Shown here piece after piece: positions 36,034 through 45,230 of a stretch of DNA of 64,000 nucleotides. A program made the position numbers and the translations under genes. How positions within the stretch are numbered: the stretch's first letter is position 1; every line of letters starts with the position of its first letter. Below the pieces are notes generated by a model, which made no database searches, was not told where the DNA came from, and saw only the letters and a list, made by a program, of their open reading frames with translations. The stretch is from Roseomonas sp. Lineage in GTDB: Bacteria; Pseudomonadota; Alphaproteobacteria; Acetobacterales; Acetobacteraceae. The stretch lies in the NCBI GenBank assembly GCA_020249265.1, contig JADCGA010000009.1, positions 1-64,000 of the forward strand, read 5' to 3'.

Positions 36034-37305
36034 GTGTCACGCGCTGAAGCGATTGTGGAGCGTCTGCACACGCTCCACCCCAAGCTTATTGATCTGAGCC
36101 TGGGCCGGATGGAGGCTTTGCTCGCTAAGCTCGGCCATCCGGAACGGCGCCTGCCGCCCGTGATCCATGTGGCGGGGACCAATGGCAAGGGCTCCACCTG
36201 CGCTTTTTTGCGCGCCATCGGTGAAGCGGCGGGCCAGCGCGTCCATGTCTATACCTCGCCCCATCTGGTGCATTTTCACGAACGCATTCGGCTGGCCGGT
36301 GACTACGTGACGGATGAGGCACTGACCGCAACTTTGGAAGAAGTGGAAGCGGTGAATGCCGGCGCGCCGATCACGGTGTTTGAAGTGACCACGGCTGCCG
36401 CCTTTGTGCTGTTCAGCCGCGTGCCGGCTGATTTGCTGGTGCTGGAAGTGGGATTGGGCGGACGGCTGGATGCGACGAATGTCGTGCCACGCCCGGCGGC
36501 ATCGGCCATTACCTCCATTTCCATGGATCACATGGATTTCCTGGGCGATACGCTCGGCAAAATCGCGGATGAGAAAGCTGGGATCATGCGCGCTGGCGTG
36601 CCTTGCGCCACGGGGGCGCAGGCCGCAGCAGCGCTGGAAGTGATCAGCGCCACGGCTGCCGAACGTGGCGCACCGCTGTTACGACGTGGACGGGATTGGT
36701 TCTGTGAGGCTACGTCAGAAGGCCTACACTACCGCGATGCCGCTGGCGTACTGGCGCTGCCGCCGCCGGGGCTGATCGGCCCGCATCAGGCGGATAATGC
36801 CGGCATTGCCATTACTGCCATGCGCGCTGCTGGCTTGCCCTGGCTGAATGATGCGGTGATTGCTGAGGGCATCGCCAATGCCTCCTGGCCCGCGCGGTTG
36901 CAGCGCCTTTCGGGCCGGCTTTCTGCGCTGCTGCCAATAGGTTTTTCGCTCTGGCTGGATGGCGGGCATAATGCCGGGGCGGGGCAGGCGCTCGCCCAGC
37001 ATTTCACGCAATGGCGCGATCAGCCTTTGCATCTTGTGATCGGCATGAAGCAGGGCAAGGCGAGTGCGGAATTCCTCCGCCCGCTGCTGCCCTTCGCCAC
37101 TACCATTCATGCGGTGGCTGAACCCGGCCAGCATCTGGCGATGAGTGTCGCGGACATCATCACTGCCAGCGGTGGTATTGCCGAAGCAGGGCCGACCGTT
37201 ACCGAAGCGCTGGGCAAAATCGCCGACCGCGCAAAGCCGGGCCGCGTCTTGATTGCGGGCAGTCTCTATCTGGCGGGGGAAGTGTTGAAAGCCGATCTTG
37301 GTTAG
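36034..37305 (+). CDS. folC: folylpolyglutamate/dihydrofolate synthase
   Basis: A 423-residue Mur-ligase-fold enzyme that adds glutamate to dihydropteroate and tetrahydrofolate. The ATP loop VAGTNGKGSTCAFLRAIGE lies near residue 49; LSLGRMEALLAKLGHPERRL precedes it; VYTSPHLVHFHERIRLAGDY and GLDGGHN-type LWLDGGHNAGAGQAL follow. It starts with GTG 36034, five bases after the accD stop. Confidence 0.95.
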   Translation: MSRAEAIVERLHTLHPKLIDLSLGRMEALLAKLGHPERRLPPVIHVAGTNGKGSTCAFLRAIGEAAGQRVHVYTSPHLVHFHERIRLAGDYVTDEALTATLEEVEAVNAGAPITVFEVTTAAAFVLFSRVPADLLVLEVGLGGRLDATNVVPRPAASAITSISMDHMDFLGDTLGKIADEKAGIMRAGVPCATGAQAAAALEVISATAAERGAPLLRRGRDWFCEATSEGLHYRDAAGVLALPPPGLIGPHQADNAGIAITAMRAAGLPWLNDAVIAEGIANASWPARLQRLSGRLSALLPIGFSLWLDGGHNAGAGQALAQHFTQWRDQPLHLVIGMKQGKASAEFLRPLLPFATTIHAVAEPGQHLAMSVADIITASGGIAEAGPTVTEALGKIADRAKPGRVLIAGSLYLAGEVLKADLG

Positions 37306-37348
37306 AGATCAGCCAATCAAACTTCTGCCAGTTTGGATATTTGGCTTC

Positions 37349-38359
37349 CTATTGCGTCCGGCGTGACAGCGAAACAGCGTAGGAAGATGCGCGCGCTTGC
37401 AGGGTTGGATCATCGCTCATTTCAATCCCCGGCGCCTGATCAAGGATCATGAAGCTGATCGGATCACATGGCCCACCGGGGCCGGCGGAAACCTCGGTCA
37501 CCGTCAGTCGGCCCACAATGGCGCGCGGGCGATCATCCGGCCAGGCGATTGTTGGGTTCAGTAAATCATCACCCTGCCCGGGGAATTGCAGCACCATGTC
37601 GAATTCCACAGGCGCGGTGCCAATCCGCCGACGCAGATCATCGGCCAGATAATTATTGCCAAGGCTTTGCATCTGCTCCGCTGTCAGCCGTTCCACCCCT
37701 GCGCGCGGTTCAAACACCCAGCGCGCCGGGCGCACCTGGCCATCCTGCCCGCGAAACATGAAGGTATTCACCCCCCAATAGGGCGTGGTGGCGAAGCTCG
37801 CCGGCGGCGCATTGGCGGCAAGGTAGCGGGCCTGATTGCCGACCGAAGGATTGGCGGCAACGAAGGCCGCAAAGGCCGCGGCACGTTCAGGATTGGGTCT
37901 GCCTGTCGCCGGATCATTCGCGCGCGCTAGCAGCCCATCCACCAGCGCCTGTGGCGTGGGCGAACCAAAAACCGGCGTTGAGATATTCGCCATTTCAAAC
38001 AAATCGCCAGAAGGCGCTTCGAAGCGGATGGAAAGGCTGCGCGTGCCACGCGCGGTATCCGATGCATTTGGATTGGCGCCCGCAACACCGAAACGGATCA
38101 GCGCCGCATTGCGCTGGCCGCTGAAGACGGGCGCCACGGAAAGCCTGGTGCCTTCAGCGGTCGCCACGAAATGTCCGGCTGAACAAACGCCCTTGGGATG
38201 GCTCGGGCGATGGGTGCGCACCGGCCCAAGCACCGCTTCAAAGGCGTCCACAATCGCTTCAGGGCTTGGCTGCGCGGAAGCCGAACCCGATGATACAAGC
38301 AGTACCGAAATGGCAGCACCAGCGAAGATGGCAAGGCGGCTCGGGAGTGTGGCGGACAT
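37349..38359 (-). CDS. secreted catalase-family peroxidase (SrpA-like)
   Basis: A 336-residue haem protein of the small catalase family. A Sec signal (MSATLPSRLAIFAGAAISVL to ASA) is followed by RTHRPSHPKGVCSAGHFVATAEG, whose His and Gly match the distal haem site, and later by DPTL/ARASSYAV near the end. Full-size catalases are longer, so this belongs to the SrpA/KatA-like short group, which acts as a peroxidase. It faces the IS graveyard. Confidence 0.85.
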   Translation of the reverse strand: MSATLPSRLAIFAGAAISVLLVSSGSASAQPSPEAIVDAFEAVLGPVRTHRPSHPKGVCSAGHFVATAEGTRLSVAPVFSGQRNAALIRFGVAGANPNASDTARGTRSLSIRFEAPSGDLFEMANISTPVFGSPTPQALVDGLLARANDPATGRPNPERAAAFAAFVAANPSVGNQARYLAANAPPASFATTPYWGVNTFMFRGQDGQVRPARWVFEPRAGVERLTAEQMQSLGNNYLADDLRRRIGTAPVEFDMVLQFPGQGDDLLNPTIAWPDDRPRAIVGRLTVTEVSAGPGGPCDPISFMILDQAPGIEMSDDPTLQARASSYAVSLSRRTQ

Positions 38360-38494
38360 GATGTTTTACTCCCAGGCGCGTGATGGATCGAACCAATCTC
38401 AGGGGGCGCCTTTGCGGCGCTTTAGCCTCGCCCCGTTTCGATGATCATCCGATTCTCGTTTGCGAGAGTCAAGAAATTTCGTCTTTTTCCAACT
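38360..38494. other. upstream spacer of the catalase-like gene
   Basis: This 135-bp stretch holds the presumed minus-strand promoter of the catalase-like gene and no gene that I can support. A short CTCTCGCAAA-like sequence recurs within it (inverted arms TCTCGTTTGCGAGA at about 38453-38467), which might be an operator; the arms are 6-7 bases. Confidence 0.3.
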
Positions 38495-38562
38495 CCCATT
38501 GATTACTACCCACGCACCCATTTCCGCAGCCCGATGGGCCTCATGCGCCTTGCTTGGCTGGT
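38495..38562 (-). mobile_element. inverted IS630-family 3'-end relic
   Basis: This stretch is the reverse complement of the end of the IS630-type transposase at 39535-39603, matching at about 57 of 68 aligned positions by eye. On the minus strand it encodes SQARRMRPIGLRKWVRG and a stop, parallel to SQAWRIMSIGLRHWVCG there. Thus a second, older copy in opposite orientation once stood here. Confidence 0.75.
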
Positions 38563-38816
38563 GGGGTGTCCGGCGCGGCGCTTGAACCCGTGGCGCGACC
38601 GCGCCCTACCAAGGAACTCCCTTGACCAGGCGTAGTGCAGGCCCTCGGCGATGGCTTCGCGGCGGCATGGGGGAGCGATGCTTTCCGCGCCGCGCGCTTC
38701 ATTTGTCTGTTGCGTCGGCGAATAAACTACCCCCCGCTGCCTCCGCCTTCCCCCTGAGCCTTTTCAAGCCAAGTGGCATCGCTTGGCGGCTCGGAAAATG
38801 CGACCAAGAAAATGCT
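38563..38816. other. unassigned sequence between IS relics
   Basis: No gene or RNA can be supported in these 254 bp. It lies between the inverted IS630 relic and the EmrA-like fragment and probably holds decayed sequence left by several insertions. Confidence 0.4.
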
Positions 38817-39080
38817 TCAGGGGATTCTCGCCGCGTGCTCACGCGGTGAGGAGGCTCTGAACAAATCAAAAAACCCCGTCACCACATCCGCAATACTCCG
38901 CCCGCGCCCGGTATCAATCGAAACCGTCGCGGTCACGCCGGCGCGCAGCGGTGGTTCCCCCACATGGGGTTCAAGGCGGATGCGCACCGGCAGGCGCTGC
39001 ACCAGCTTCACCCAATGGCCAGAGGCATTTTGCGGCGGCAAAATCGCAAATTCCGCCCCCGTGGCAGGGCTGCGAAGCCG
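38817..39080 (-). pseudogene. C-terminal fragment of an EmrA/HlyD-type membrane fusion protein
   Basis: On the minus strand the segment encodes SPATGAEFAILPPQNASGHW and VKLVQRLPVRIRLEP, then PPLRAGVTATVSIDTGRGRS. This matches the C-terminal beta-barrel end of EmrA-type adaptors of multidrug efflux pumps. Homology starts abruptly at about 39080, where the IS630-type transposase homology begins on the other strand. The N-terminal two thirds are missing. The frame stays open from there to its stop at 38817. Confidence 0.8.
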
Positions 39081-39083
39081 ATG

Positions 39084-39592
39084 CAGTAAAGGTTTGGTTC
39101 GCCGACGAAGTCCGCTTCGGGCAGAAGAATGGCACCACCCGCCGCTGGGCGCGGCGCGGCACCCGGCCTTCAGCACCGCAGGACCAGCGCTACGCCTCGC
39201 CCTATATCTTCGGCGCTGTCTGTCCGCAGGACGGCAAGGACGCTGCGCTGGTGCTGCCCTTTTGCACTACCGCAGCGATGAACCTGCATTTGGCTGAAAT
39301 CAGCAGCATGGTCAGCCCCGGCAAGCACGCGGTGCTGCTGCTTGATCAGGCCGGATGGCACCTCTCGGCTGGGGTCAATGTGCCCGCCAATATCATCTTG
39401 CTGCCGCCGAAATGCCCTGAGCTGAACGTGATCGAGAATATCTGGCAATTCATGCGGGATAATTGGCTATCCAATCGGGTGTTTCGCGATCACGATGACA
39501 TCGTTGATCATTGCTGTCATGCATGGAACAGGCTGATCAGCCAAGCATGGCGCATCATGTCCATCGGGCTGCGGCATTGGGTATGTGGGTAA
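39084..39592 (+). pseudogene. truncated IS630-family transposase
   Basis: About 170 residues with the DDE domain: first Asp in VWFADEVRFGQKNG, second in LLLDQAGWHLSAG, Glu in CPELNVIENIWQFMRDNWLS. Full IS630 enzymes have a helix-turn-helix N-terminal part of about 150-170 residues, which is missing here because the sequence before 39084 belongs to an EmrA-like fragment. No start codon fits the homology, so it is not expected to be expressed as an active enzyme. Confidence 0.85.
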
Positions 39593-39717
39593 TGATCAAT
39601 GGGCGTTGGTGTTATGCCCCGCAGTTCCAGACCCAATAACGCGCGATGTCCTGAAGAATCTCGATTCGTTGCCGGCCTGGGCAAAAACGCATCAGCCTGA
39701 TTCGGCAGCACTCCATA

Positions 39718-40734
39718 TCACTCAAGATAAAGCGGTCGCGTCACGGCGGTCGCGCCTTCCATCCCAAGCAATTCCAGCCGGCCACTGGCCGGGCACATCA
39801 TGGCGGCCATGCGTGAACCCTCATTCGCGATTGGCGGCGTGAGCCAGGCGAATTCATGTGGTACCGGCCCGGCCAGCAGCTTGGTCATGGCGGCGTGGCG
39901 TTCGGCGCTGTAGCGCCAGCGTGGCGCGCCAGGATTGGCGATGCATTGCCAGCCATTCGCGGCAACGGCATTGGGCGTGGCTTCGATCACGGCGTGCGAT
40001 GCCTCGGCCCTTTCAATCACCGCGGCCTCGCCCGGCCGTGTGCCGGCCAGCGAAAAGATCGCGCCCGCCGCCAGGGGCGTATCGCGCAGCATGGCAAGTG
40101 CCGTGGCGTAATCCGGCGCGGAATCGCAAACCAAGCGCATCAGATGCGCCGGCGGCAGGCCACGGTGGCGCCAGCGTGCTGGCCGCGCCGCCAGCCAATC
40201 CACGGCACGGCCCAGAAAATCGGCGCCTGCCTGGCGCGCCAGGCGGGCGACGGCGCGTTGTGGCAAGGGTGGCTGATTGATCGAAAGGCAAAAGCGCCCC
40301 GGCGCCAAAGCGGTGATCACCCCAACAAAGCCCGGCCAGCCGAGATTGAGCCATTCCCCCGCCGGACCCGCCTGGCGAAACACGCAAAGGCGCTCTCCCA
40401 GCCCTTCCAGGGGCCAATCCAGCACGCGGAGCATGAAGGGCGCCTCCGCCGCGCCAAGCCCCACCGTGCAGCCCCATTCGAAGGAAAGATTGAGCGCATA
40501 GGCGCCCGGTCCCGGCAGGGCTGCTGCGACGGCGTCTATTTCAGCGCATAGCGGGTTATCATTGCGGCGCAGCCATCGGCGCGAAAGCTTATCGGCAAAT
40601 GCCAGGCCCGCCGGGGTGTAATGGCCGCGCGCCCAAAGCCAAAGCGCTTGCGCGCGCACCGGCGCCGCGCGCATGGCGGCAAGCGATGGCCGGGATTCAG
40701 CGCGCAGATCGAAAACAGGAATGGCGGGTAGCAA
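39718..40734 (-). CDS. acid-ceramidase-like NTN hydrolase
   Basis: A 338-residue protein of the choloylglycine/acid-ceramidase-type N-terminal nucleophile superfamily. The likely nucleophile is Cys89 in FEWGCTVGLG, where the chain would cut itself; MLRVLDWPLEGLG and WPGFVGVITALAPGRFCLSI follow as in ceramidase/NAAA-like enzymes. No signal peptide is seen, whereas animal and many bacterial relatives are secreted. The expected reaction is hydrolysis or transfer of an amide-linked acyl group; the substrate is unknown. It sits alone beside an O-antigen-ligase-like gene. Confidence 0.72.
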   Translation of the reverse strand: MLPAIPVFDLRAESRPSLAAMRAAPVRAQALWLWARGHYTPAGLAFADKLSRRWLRRNDNPLCAEIDAVAAALPGPGAYALNLSFEWGCTVGLGAAEAPFMLRVLDWPLEGLGERLCVFRQAGPAGEWLNLGWPGFVGVITALAPGRFCLSINQPPLPQRAVARLARQAGADFLGRAVDWLAARPARWRHRGLPPAHLMRLVCDSAPDYATALAMLRDTPLAAGAIFSLAGTRPGEAAVIERAEASHAVIEATPNAVAANGWQCIANPGAPRWRYSAERHAAMTKLLAGPVPHEFAWLTPPIANEGSRMAAMMCPASGRLELLGMEGATAVTRPLYLE

Positions 40735-40872
40735 GCTTATCGACTCCTCGCGGTCTATGTAGCGATGTTGAAGCCGTCTGTCTGGTGCCGCGCGCGAGAA
40801 AATCTGCGGCGCGCTGTCGGACTGGCCAAGTCACGGTTCCAACCCGTGCCGTTCTGGCCTAATGCGCCAGTC

Positions 40873-42054
40873 ATGACGCATCCCGGCCTGCCGCTTGCCA
40901 TCGCCCTGATCGCCGCGCCCTTTGTCGCGGTGTTGCAATCCAAGGCCATGGCGCCGCTTGCCTTGATCCCCATGGCGATCACCCTTGGCCTTGGCTGGCG
41001 CGCCGGCTGGCGGCCAGGCTTGCCGCAAGGCCCCGTGCTGCTGCTGGGGCTGATGCTGGCGGGCTCTGCGGGCATTACGGCGCTTTGGGCGCCCGAGCCG
41101 GGACGCGCCGCGCTGCTGGCCGTGACCTTGGCCGCGATGATGCTGCTGGCGCATGGCGCGGCGGGCGCGGCGCAAGGGGCGCGGCTGATGCCCTGGCTTG
41201 GCTTTGGGCTGGTGCTGGGCCTGGCGGCGGCCTTTGCTGATTGGCAAAGCGGCAATGCGCTGCGCGCCGCTGTACGTGGCCTCAAGGAAGTGCCGGCAAG
41301 CCTGGTATTTGGGCTGAAGCCTGCGGCATCCCTCATGGCGCTTTTGCTGCCCATGGCCTTTGCGCTGCCCTGGCCCTGGGTCGCGCGGGGGGCGCTATTG
41401 GTATTGGGGGCGGGCGTGCTGATCGCCCTGCCGGGGGAAACCGCGCGGCTGGCAACGATTGCCGGGCTTGGCGCGGCGGCATTCAGCCTTGCTGCGCCTC
41501 GGTTGGGGCCAAGGCTGGTTGGGGCCGTGGTGGCTTTGGCCATTTTGGCCATGCCGCTGCTGGTGGTTCTTGTTCCGCAAATCCCCTCGGCCAGCCTGCC
41601 GCCATCCGCCGTGCATCGGCTGGTGATCTGGGATTTTGCGGCCCAGCGCATTGCCGAAAAGCCGATCACGGGCTGGGGCCTGGAAGCCAGCCGCGCCATG
41701 CCGGGTGGGCGCGCGCAGCCCGATGCCGCGACGCTTGATCGGCTGAACATCAGGGCGCCGGCGCTGCGCGATTTTGTCACCCAACCGCATGCGGAATTGA
41801 TGCCGCTGCATCCGCATAACGGGGCCTTGCAACTGTGGCTGGAATTGGGCGTCATTGGCGCCCTGATCGGCGCGGCACTGATGCTGGCGCTGGGCGTTGC
41901 GGCATCCCGCAGCGCTGCACCGGCGGCAGGCGCGGGCATGCTTGCCTCAGCCGCCGTCACGGGCATGCTTTCCTTCGGGCTTTGGCAGGCTTGGTGGGTG
42001 GCCAGCCTGTTATTGGCGATGGTGGCTTTGGCGCTGGTGCCGCGACGGGTGTGA
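40873..42054 (+). CDS. O-antigen ligase-like membrane protein
   Basis: A 393-residue inner-membrane protein with about ten to twelve hydrophobic segments and a periplasmic loop that contains HPHNGALQLWLELGVIGALI, the conserved Wzy_C/WaaL loop motif (HxHN). EKPITGWGLEASRAMPGGRA precedes it. Such enzymes join polysaccharide to lipid A core or protein. ATG 40873 gives a good hydrophobic start; an upstream ATG at 40765 lacks support. No other polysaccharide genes adjoin. Confidence 0.82.
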   Translation: MTHPGLPLAIALIAAPFVAVLQSKAMAPLALIPMAITLGLGWRAGWRPGLPQGPVLLLGLMLAGSAGITALWAPEPGRAALLAVTLAAMMLLAHGAAGAAQGARLMPWLGFGLVLGLAAAFADWQSGNALRAAVRGLKEVPASLVFGLKPAASLMALLLPMAFALPWPWVARGALLVLGAGVLIALPGETARLATIAGLGAAAFSLAAPRLGPRLVGAVVALAILAMPLLVVLVPQIPSASLPPSAVHRLVIWDFAAQRIAEKPITGWGLEASRAMPGGRAQPDAATLDRLNIRAPALRDFVTQPHAELMPLHPHNGALQLWLELGVIGALIGAALMLALGVAASRSAAPAAGAGMLASAAVTGMLSFGLWQAWWVASLLLAMVALALVPRRV

Positions 42055-42058
42055 GATT

Positions 42059-43084
42059 CTACCGCGCCCGATCAATGCAGAACCGCACCACTTCCACCAT
42101 GGCACGGCGTTCGGTGCTGTCGGGGAAAACATCCAGCGCGGCGATGGCCTTTTCGCCATAGCGCCGGGCACGGGCAATCGTCTCATTGATCGTGTCGTAT
42201 TTCGTCATCAGCCCCATGGCGGTGGCAAGATCGGCGTCCTGCTGATCGCCTTCTTCCAGCACGCGGCGCCAGAAGTCGCGTTCTTCGTCCGAACCCCGCG
42301 CGAAGGCGAGAAGAACGGGCAAGGTGATCTTCCCCTCTCGGAAATCATCGCCAACGGTCTTGCCAAGTGCGGCCTGATCGGCGGCGTAATCCAAAGCGTC
42401 ATCCACAAGCTGGAAGGCGATGCCGAGTGCGCCGCCGTAATCGCAAAGCGCCGCCTGTTCGGTGCGGGGCCGATCCGCGATCACGGCACCCACTTCGGTG
42501 GCGGCGGCGAAAAGCGCGGCGGTCTTGCCTTCGATCACCGCCAGATACTGATCTTCCGTGGTGGCGGTATCATTCTGCGTCATCAATTGCAGCACTTCGC
42601 CCTCAGCGATGGTGGCCGCGGCGGTGGAGAGGATGCGCAGCACCTCAAGCGATCCATCCGCCACCATCAATTGAAAGGCGCGCGCAAAAAGGAAATCGCC
42701 CACCAGCACGGAAGCCTTATTGCCAAACAGCGCATTGGCGCTGGCCTGGCCGCGCCTGAGCGCGCTTTCATCCACCACATCATCATGCAAAAGCGTCGCG
42801 GTATGAATGAATTCCACACAAGCTGCCAAGGAGACATGCCTCTCGCCCTGGTAGCCGCAAAGCTTCGCGGCAGCCAAAGTGAGCAAGGGCCTGAGCCTTT
42901 TCCCCCCGGCGGCGACCAGATGCGCGGCCAATTGCGGGATCAGCGCCACCGGGCTTTGCATCCGTTCCACGATCAGGCGGTTGCAGGCTTCAAGATCCGC
43001 CTGGACAAGCGCCGTCAGCGCGGTCAGGGCATCTTCCCCCCGACCCCGATCCTCGCCAGGCATGTGCTGCGGCGCCAAATCCAC
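42059..43084 (-). CDS. polyprenyl diphosphate synthase
   Basis: A 341-residue trans-prenyltransferase that builds a long isoprenoid chain, most likely the ubiquinone side chain. The first Asp-rich motif is HDDVVDESALRRG (Asp101, 102, 105), the second FQLVDDALDYAAD (Asp228, 229, 232). Both match the family. Chain length (octa- or decaprenyl) cannot be read safely. Convergent with the O-antigen-ligase-like gene and divergent from DUF2007. Confidence 0.92.
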   Translation of the reverse strand: MDLAPQHMPGEDRGRGEDALTALTALVQADLEACNRLIVERMQSPVALIPQLAAHLVAAGGKRLRPLLTLAAAKLCGYQGERHVSLAACVEFIHTATLLHDDVVDESALRRGQASANALFGNKASVLVGDFLFARAFQLMVADGSLEVLRILSTAAATIAEGEVLQLMTQNDTATTEDQYLAVIEGKTAALFAAATEVGAVIADRPRTEQAALCDYGGALGIAFQLVDDALDYAADQAALGKTVGDDFREGKITLPVLLAFARGSDEERDFWRRVLEEGDQQDADLATAMGLMTKYDTINETIARARRYGEKAIAALDVFPDSTERRAMVEVVRFCIDRAR

Positions 43085-43168
43085 TCTTGCTCACCTTTGA
43101 ATGCGCGGCGCACCTTAGGCGCCACATGCCGGACCGGCAAGCGAAAGGGCCGGTGGAGAGGCTTTCCG

Positions 43169-43384
43169 ATGCGTGTTCTGCTTCGCAGCAATAACCCGAT
43201 CCGGCTTGGCTTCCTGCAAGCCTTGCTCAAGGATGCAGGTATCGAAGCCGTGCTGCTTGATCAGCATATCAGCGCGGTTGAAGGCAGCATTGGCGCTTTT
43301 CCGCGCCGCTTGGCCGTGCGTGATGAAGATGCCGCAGCAGCCGAGCGCATCCTGCGTGATGCGGGCGAGGATGATGGCCTGTGA
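43169..43384 (+). CDS. DUF2007-family protein
   Basis: A 71-residue protein, MRVLLRSNNPIRLGFLQALL, with the DUF2007 pattern of a short ACT-like or signalling fold (LKDAGIEAVLLDQHISAVEG). Its stop overlaps the GTG start of the methyltransferase gene, so the two are coupled. The role is unknown. Confidence 0.82.
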   Translation: MRVLLRSNNPIRLGFLQALLKDAGIEAVLLDQHISAVEGSIGAFPRRLAVRDEDAAAAERILRDAGEDDGL

Positions 43385-44124
43385 CCGGAGAGGCTCAGGA
43401 TTTCACCGAAGATCACCTGCTGAATGGCCGCGTGGCGCTCCGCCAACCGCGCCAGGGCTTTCGTGCCGGGCTGGATGCGGTGCTGCTGGCCGCCTTTGTC
43501 CCAGCGAGGCCGGGAGAGACCGTGTTGGAAGCCGGCCCTGGCAGTGGCGCGGTGTTTTTATGCCTAGCCGCCCGCGTGCCGGGGCTTGCGATTCGCGCGG
43601 TGGAGCGTGAGCCCGCCATGGCGGATTTGGCGCGGGGGAATGCTGCGCGGGCTGGCCTTATGGCGCAGATCGAAACCGGGGATGTTGCGGATTTGGCGCT
43701 GGCGCGCGGGCTTGGCCCCGTGGCGCATGGCTTTGCCAATCCGCCCTATTGGCCGGGCGGCACGCCGCCGCCTCGCACCATCCGCCGTGCCGCCACGCAT
43801 GAAGCAGGGCCGGGTCTGGGCGATTGGGTTGGGTTTCTGGCAGCCGCGATTGCACCACGCGGCAGCCTGAGCCTTATCCTGCCCGCCGCGCGGTTTGACG
43901 CAGCGGTGGCGGCGATGCGCGACGCGGGCTTTGGTGCCATGGAAATGCTGCCGCTTTGGCCACGCGCCGGGATGGCGGCCAAGCGCGTTCTTCTGCGCGC
44001 GCGCAAGGGGGCACGCGGCCCGGCAAGGATCCTGCCTGGGCTTCTACTGCACGAAGCCGATGGCCGCTTCAGCAAGGCCGCGGAGGCAATCCTGCGCGAT
44101 GCGGCGCCGCTTAACTCAAACTAG
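43381..44124 (+). CDS. TrmN6-like tRNA adenine methyltransferase
   Basis: A 247-residue SAM-dependent methyltransferase. The N-terminal DHLLNGRVALRQPRQGFRAG is typical of the group; VLEAGPGSGAVFLCLAARVP is the SAM motif; GFANPPYWPGGTPPP is the NPPY motif of N6-adenine enzymes. In bacteria TrmN6 methylates A37 of tRNA-Val. It starts with GTG overlapping the DUF2007 stop. Confidence 0.85.
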   Translation: MTGEAQDFTEDHLLNGRVALRQPRQGFRAGLDAVLLAAFVPARPGETVLEAGPGSGAVFLCLAARVPGLAIRAVEREPAMADLARGNAARAGLMAQIETGDVADLALARGLGPVAHGFANPPYWPGGTPPPRTIRRAATHEAGPGLGDWVGFLAAAIAPRGSLSLILPAARFDAAVAAMRDAGFGAMEMLPLWPRAGMAAKRVLLRARKGARGPARILPGLLLHEADGRFSKAAEAILRDAAPLNSN

Positions 44125-44402
44125 CTCTCCCGCGCTTCCGGGTGGCGCAGCAGCCAGAGCCTTTCATGCGCGGCGACCAGGCTTTCGATGCTCTTGCGGC
44201 GATTGCTGTCCGAGCCGGAAGAAGGCCGTTTCAGCATTTTTTCCAGAATAACCAGCAGATCATTCGCCACTTCGAAATCGGACTGGTCGCAGGCGTGGTG
44301 AAAGGCGATCAAAATCTTGTCCGATAATCTTCTGGTATGCCTGGGGGTTCCGGCGGCGCCACGTTCGGCACTGCCTTCCCGCTCACTCAAGTCGTTTTCC
44401 AT
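44121..44402 (-). CDS. conserved hypothetical protein
   Basis: A 93-residue protein with an acidic start (MENDLSEREGSAERG) and a helical core RRLSDKILIAFHHACDQSDF then EVANDLLVILEKMLKRP, ending SLVAAHERLWLLRHPEA. I recall similar proteins in Rhodospirillales but know no function. It overlaps the methyltransferase stop by four bases in convergent orientation. Confidence 0.65.
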   Translation of the reverse strand: MENDLSEREGSAERGAAGTPRHTRRLSDKILIAFHHACDQSDFEVANDLLVILEKMLKRPSSGSDSNRRKSIESLVAAHERLWLLRHPEARES

Positions 44403-44498
44403 CCAGCATTCCTTATTTGCTTCCGAATTTTTTTCGGCTCGACGGTTACGGAGGTCTAGCAGAAGAATTTTCGCTTTGAAAGTTGGGGCGCGGCGGGC

Positions 44499-45173
44499 CT
44501 AAAGCTGGCGCAACTGCCCCCTGATGGCCGCGGCGATGGTCTCGGGCGGCGTATTCGGGCGGAAAAGCTGGCGGACCCGCCCATCCGGGCCAACCAGGTA
44601 GATGAAGGATGAATGGTCCATCAGGTAATCGCTCGCCGTTGGCGGATTGACCTTGCGGTAATAGACGCGAAAGGCCCGCGCGGCGGTGGCGATTTCCGCA
44701 TCCGTACCGGTTAAACCGATTAGGGCAGGATGAAAGCGGGAAACATAATCGGCCAGTGCCGCTTGCGTATCGCGCGCTGGGTCTATGGTTATCAGCACCG
44801 GCAGTACCCGCGCCGCATCGGGCCCCAGCAGATCAAGCGCGGATGCCATCAGCCCCAATTCCGTCGGGCAGACATCCGGGCAATAGGTGAAGCCGAAATA
44901 GATCAGGCCAAGCCTGCCGGCAAAGGCGCGTTCCGTCACGCGCTGGCCGTTATGGTCCTGCAAGCTGAAGGCGCCGCCAAGCGCAATCCCCTGTGGCAAT
45001 TGCACGCCGCCCGCTGATGGCGCGGGCATATCCGCCCCGCCAAACTGCGCCAATTGCCTGAGGAAGGCATCGCCCATCGCCTCCCCCGGTGCGCGCAGAT
45101 ACCAGGCGAGCCCCCAAAGCCCGCCAAGAATGGCCAGCAGCAGAAAGGCGAAAATGCGGATCAGCTTGAGCAT
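44499..45173 (-). CDS. SCO1/SenC-family protein
   Basis: A 224-residue membrane-anchored thioredoxin-fold protein. One N-terminal membrane helix (RIFAFLLLAILGGLWGLAW) is followed by the periplasmic domain with the copper motif FTYCPDVCPTELG and a later His in MDHSSFIYLVGP. SCO proteins help copper insertion into cytochrome oxidase. Met at 45173 is chosen so that the helix is N-terminal; the frame is open 19 codons upstream. No oxidase genes lie nearby. Confidence 0.9.
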   Translation of the reverse strand: MLKLIRIFAFLLLAILGGLWGLAWYLRAPGEAMGDAFLRQLAQFGGADMPAPSAGGVQLPQGIALGGAFSLQDHNGQRVTERAFAGRLGLIYFGFTYCPDVCPTELGLMASALDLLGPDAARVLPVLITIDPARDTQAALADYVSRFHPALIGLTGTDAEIATAARAFRVYYRKVNPPTASDYLMDHSSFIYLVGPDGRVRQLFRPNTPPETIAAAIRGQLRQL

Positions 45174-45230
45174 GGTATTTCCAAATGGGGATAGCGGCGG
45201 GGCGCCTGCAAGGTGCCTTGCATGCGCCAC

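Noticed and set aside
41897-43168. Long plus-strand open frame over the polyprenyl synthase gene
   Set aside because: It is the complement of a synthase with both Asp-rich motifs; only its last 71 codons from 43169 (DUF2007) are real.
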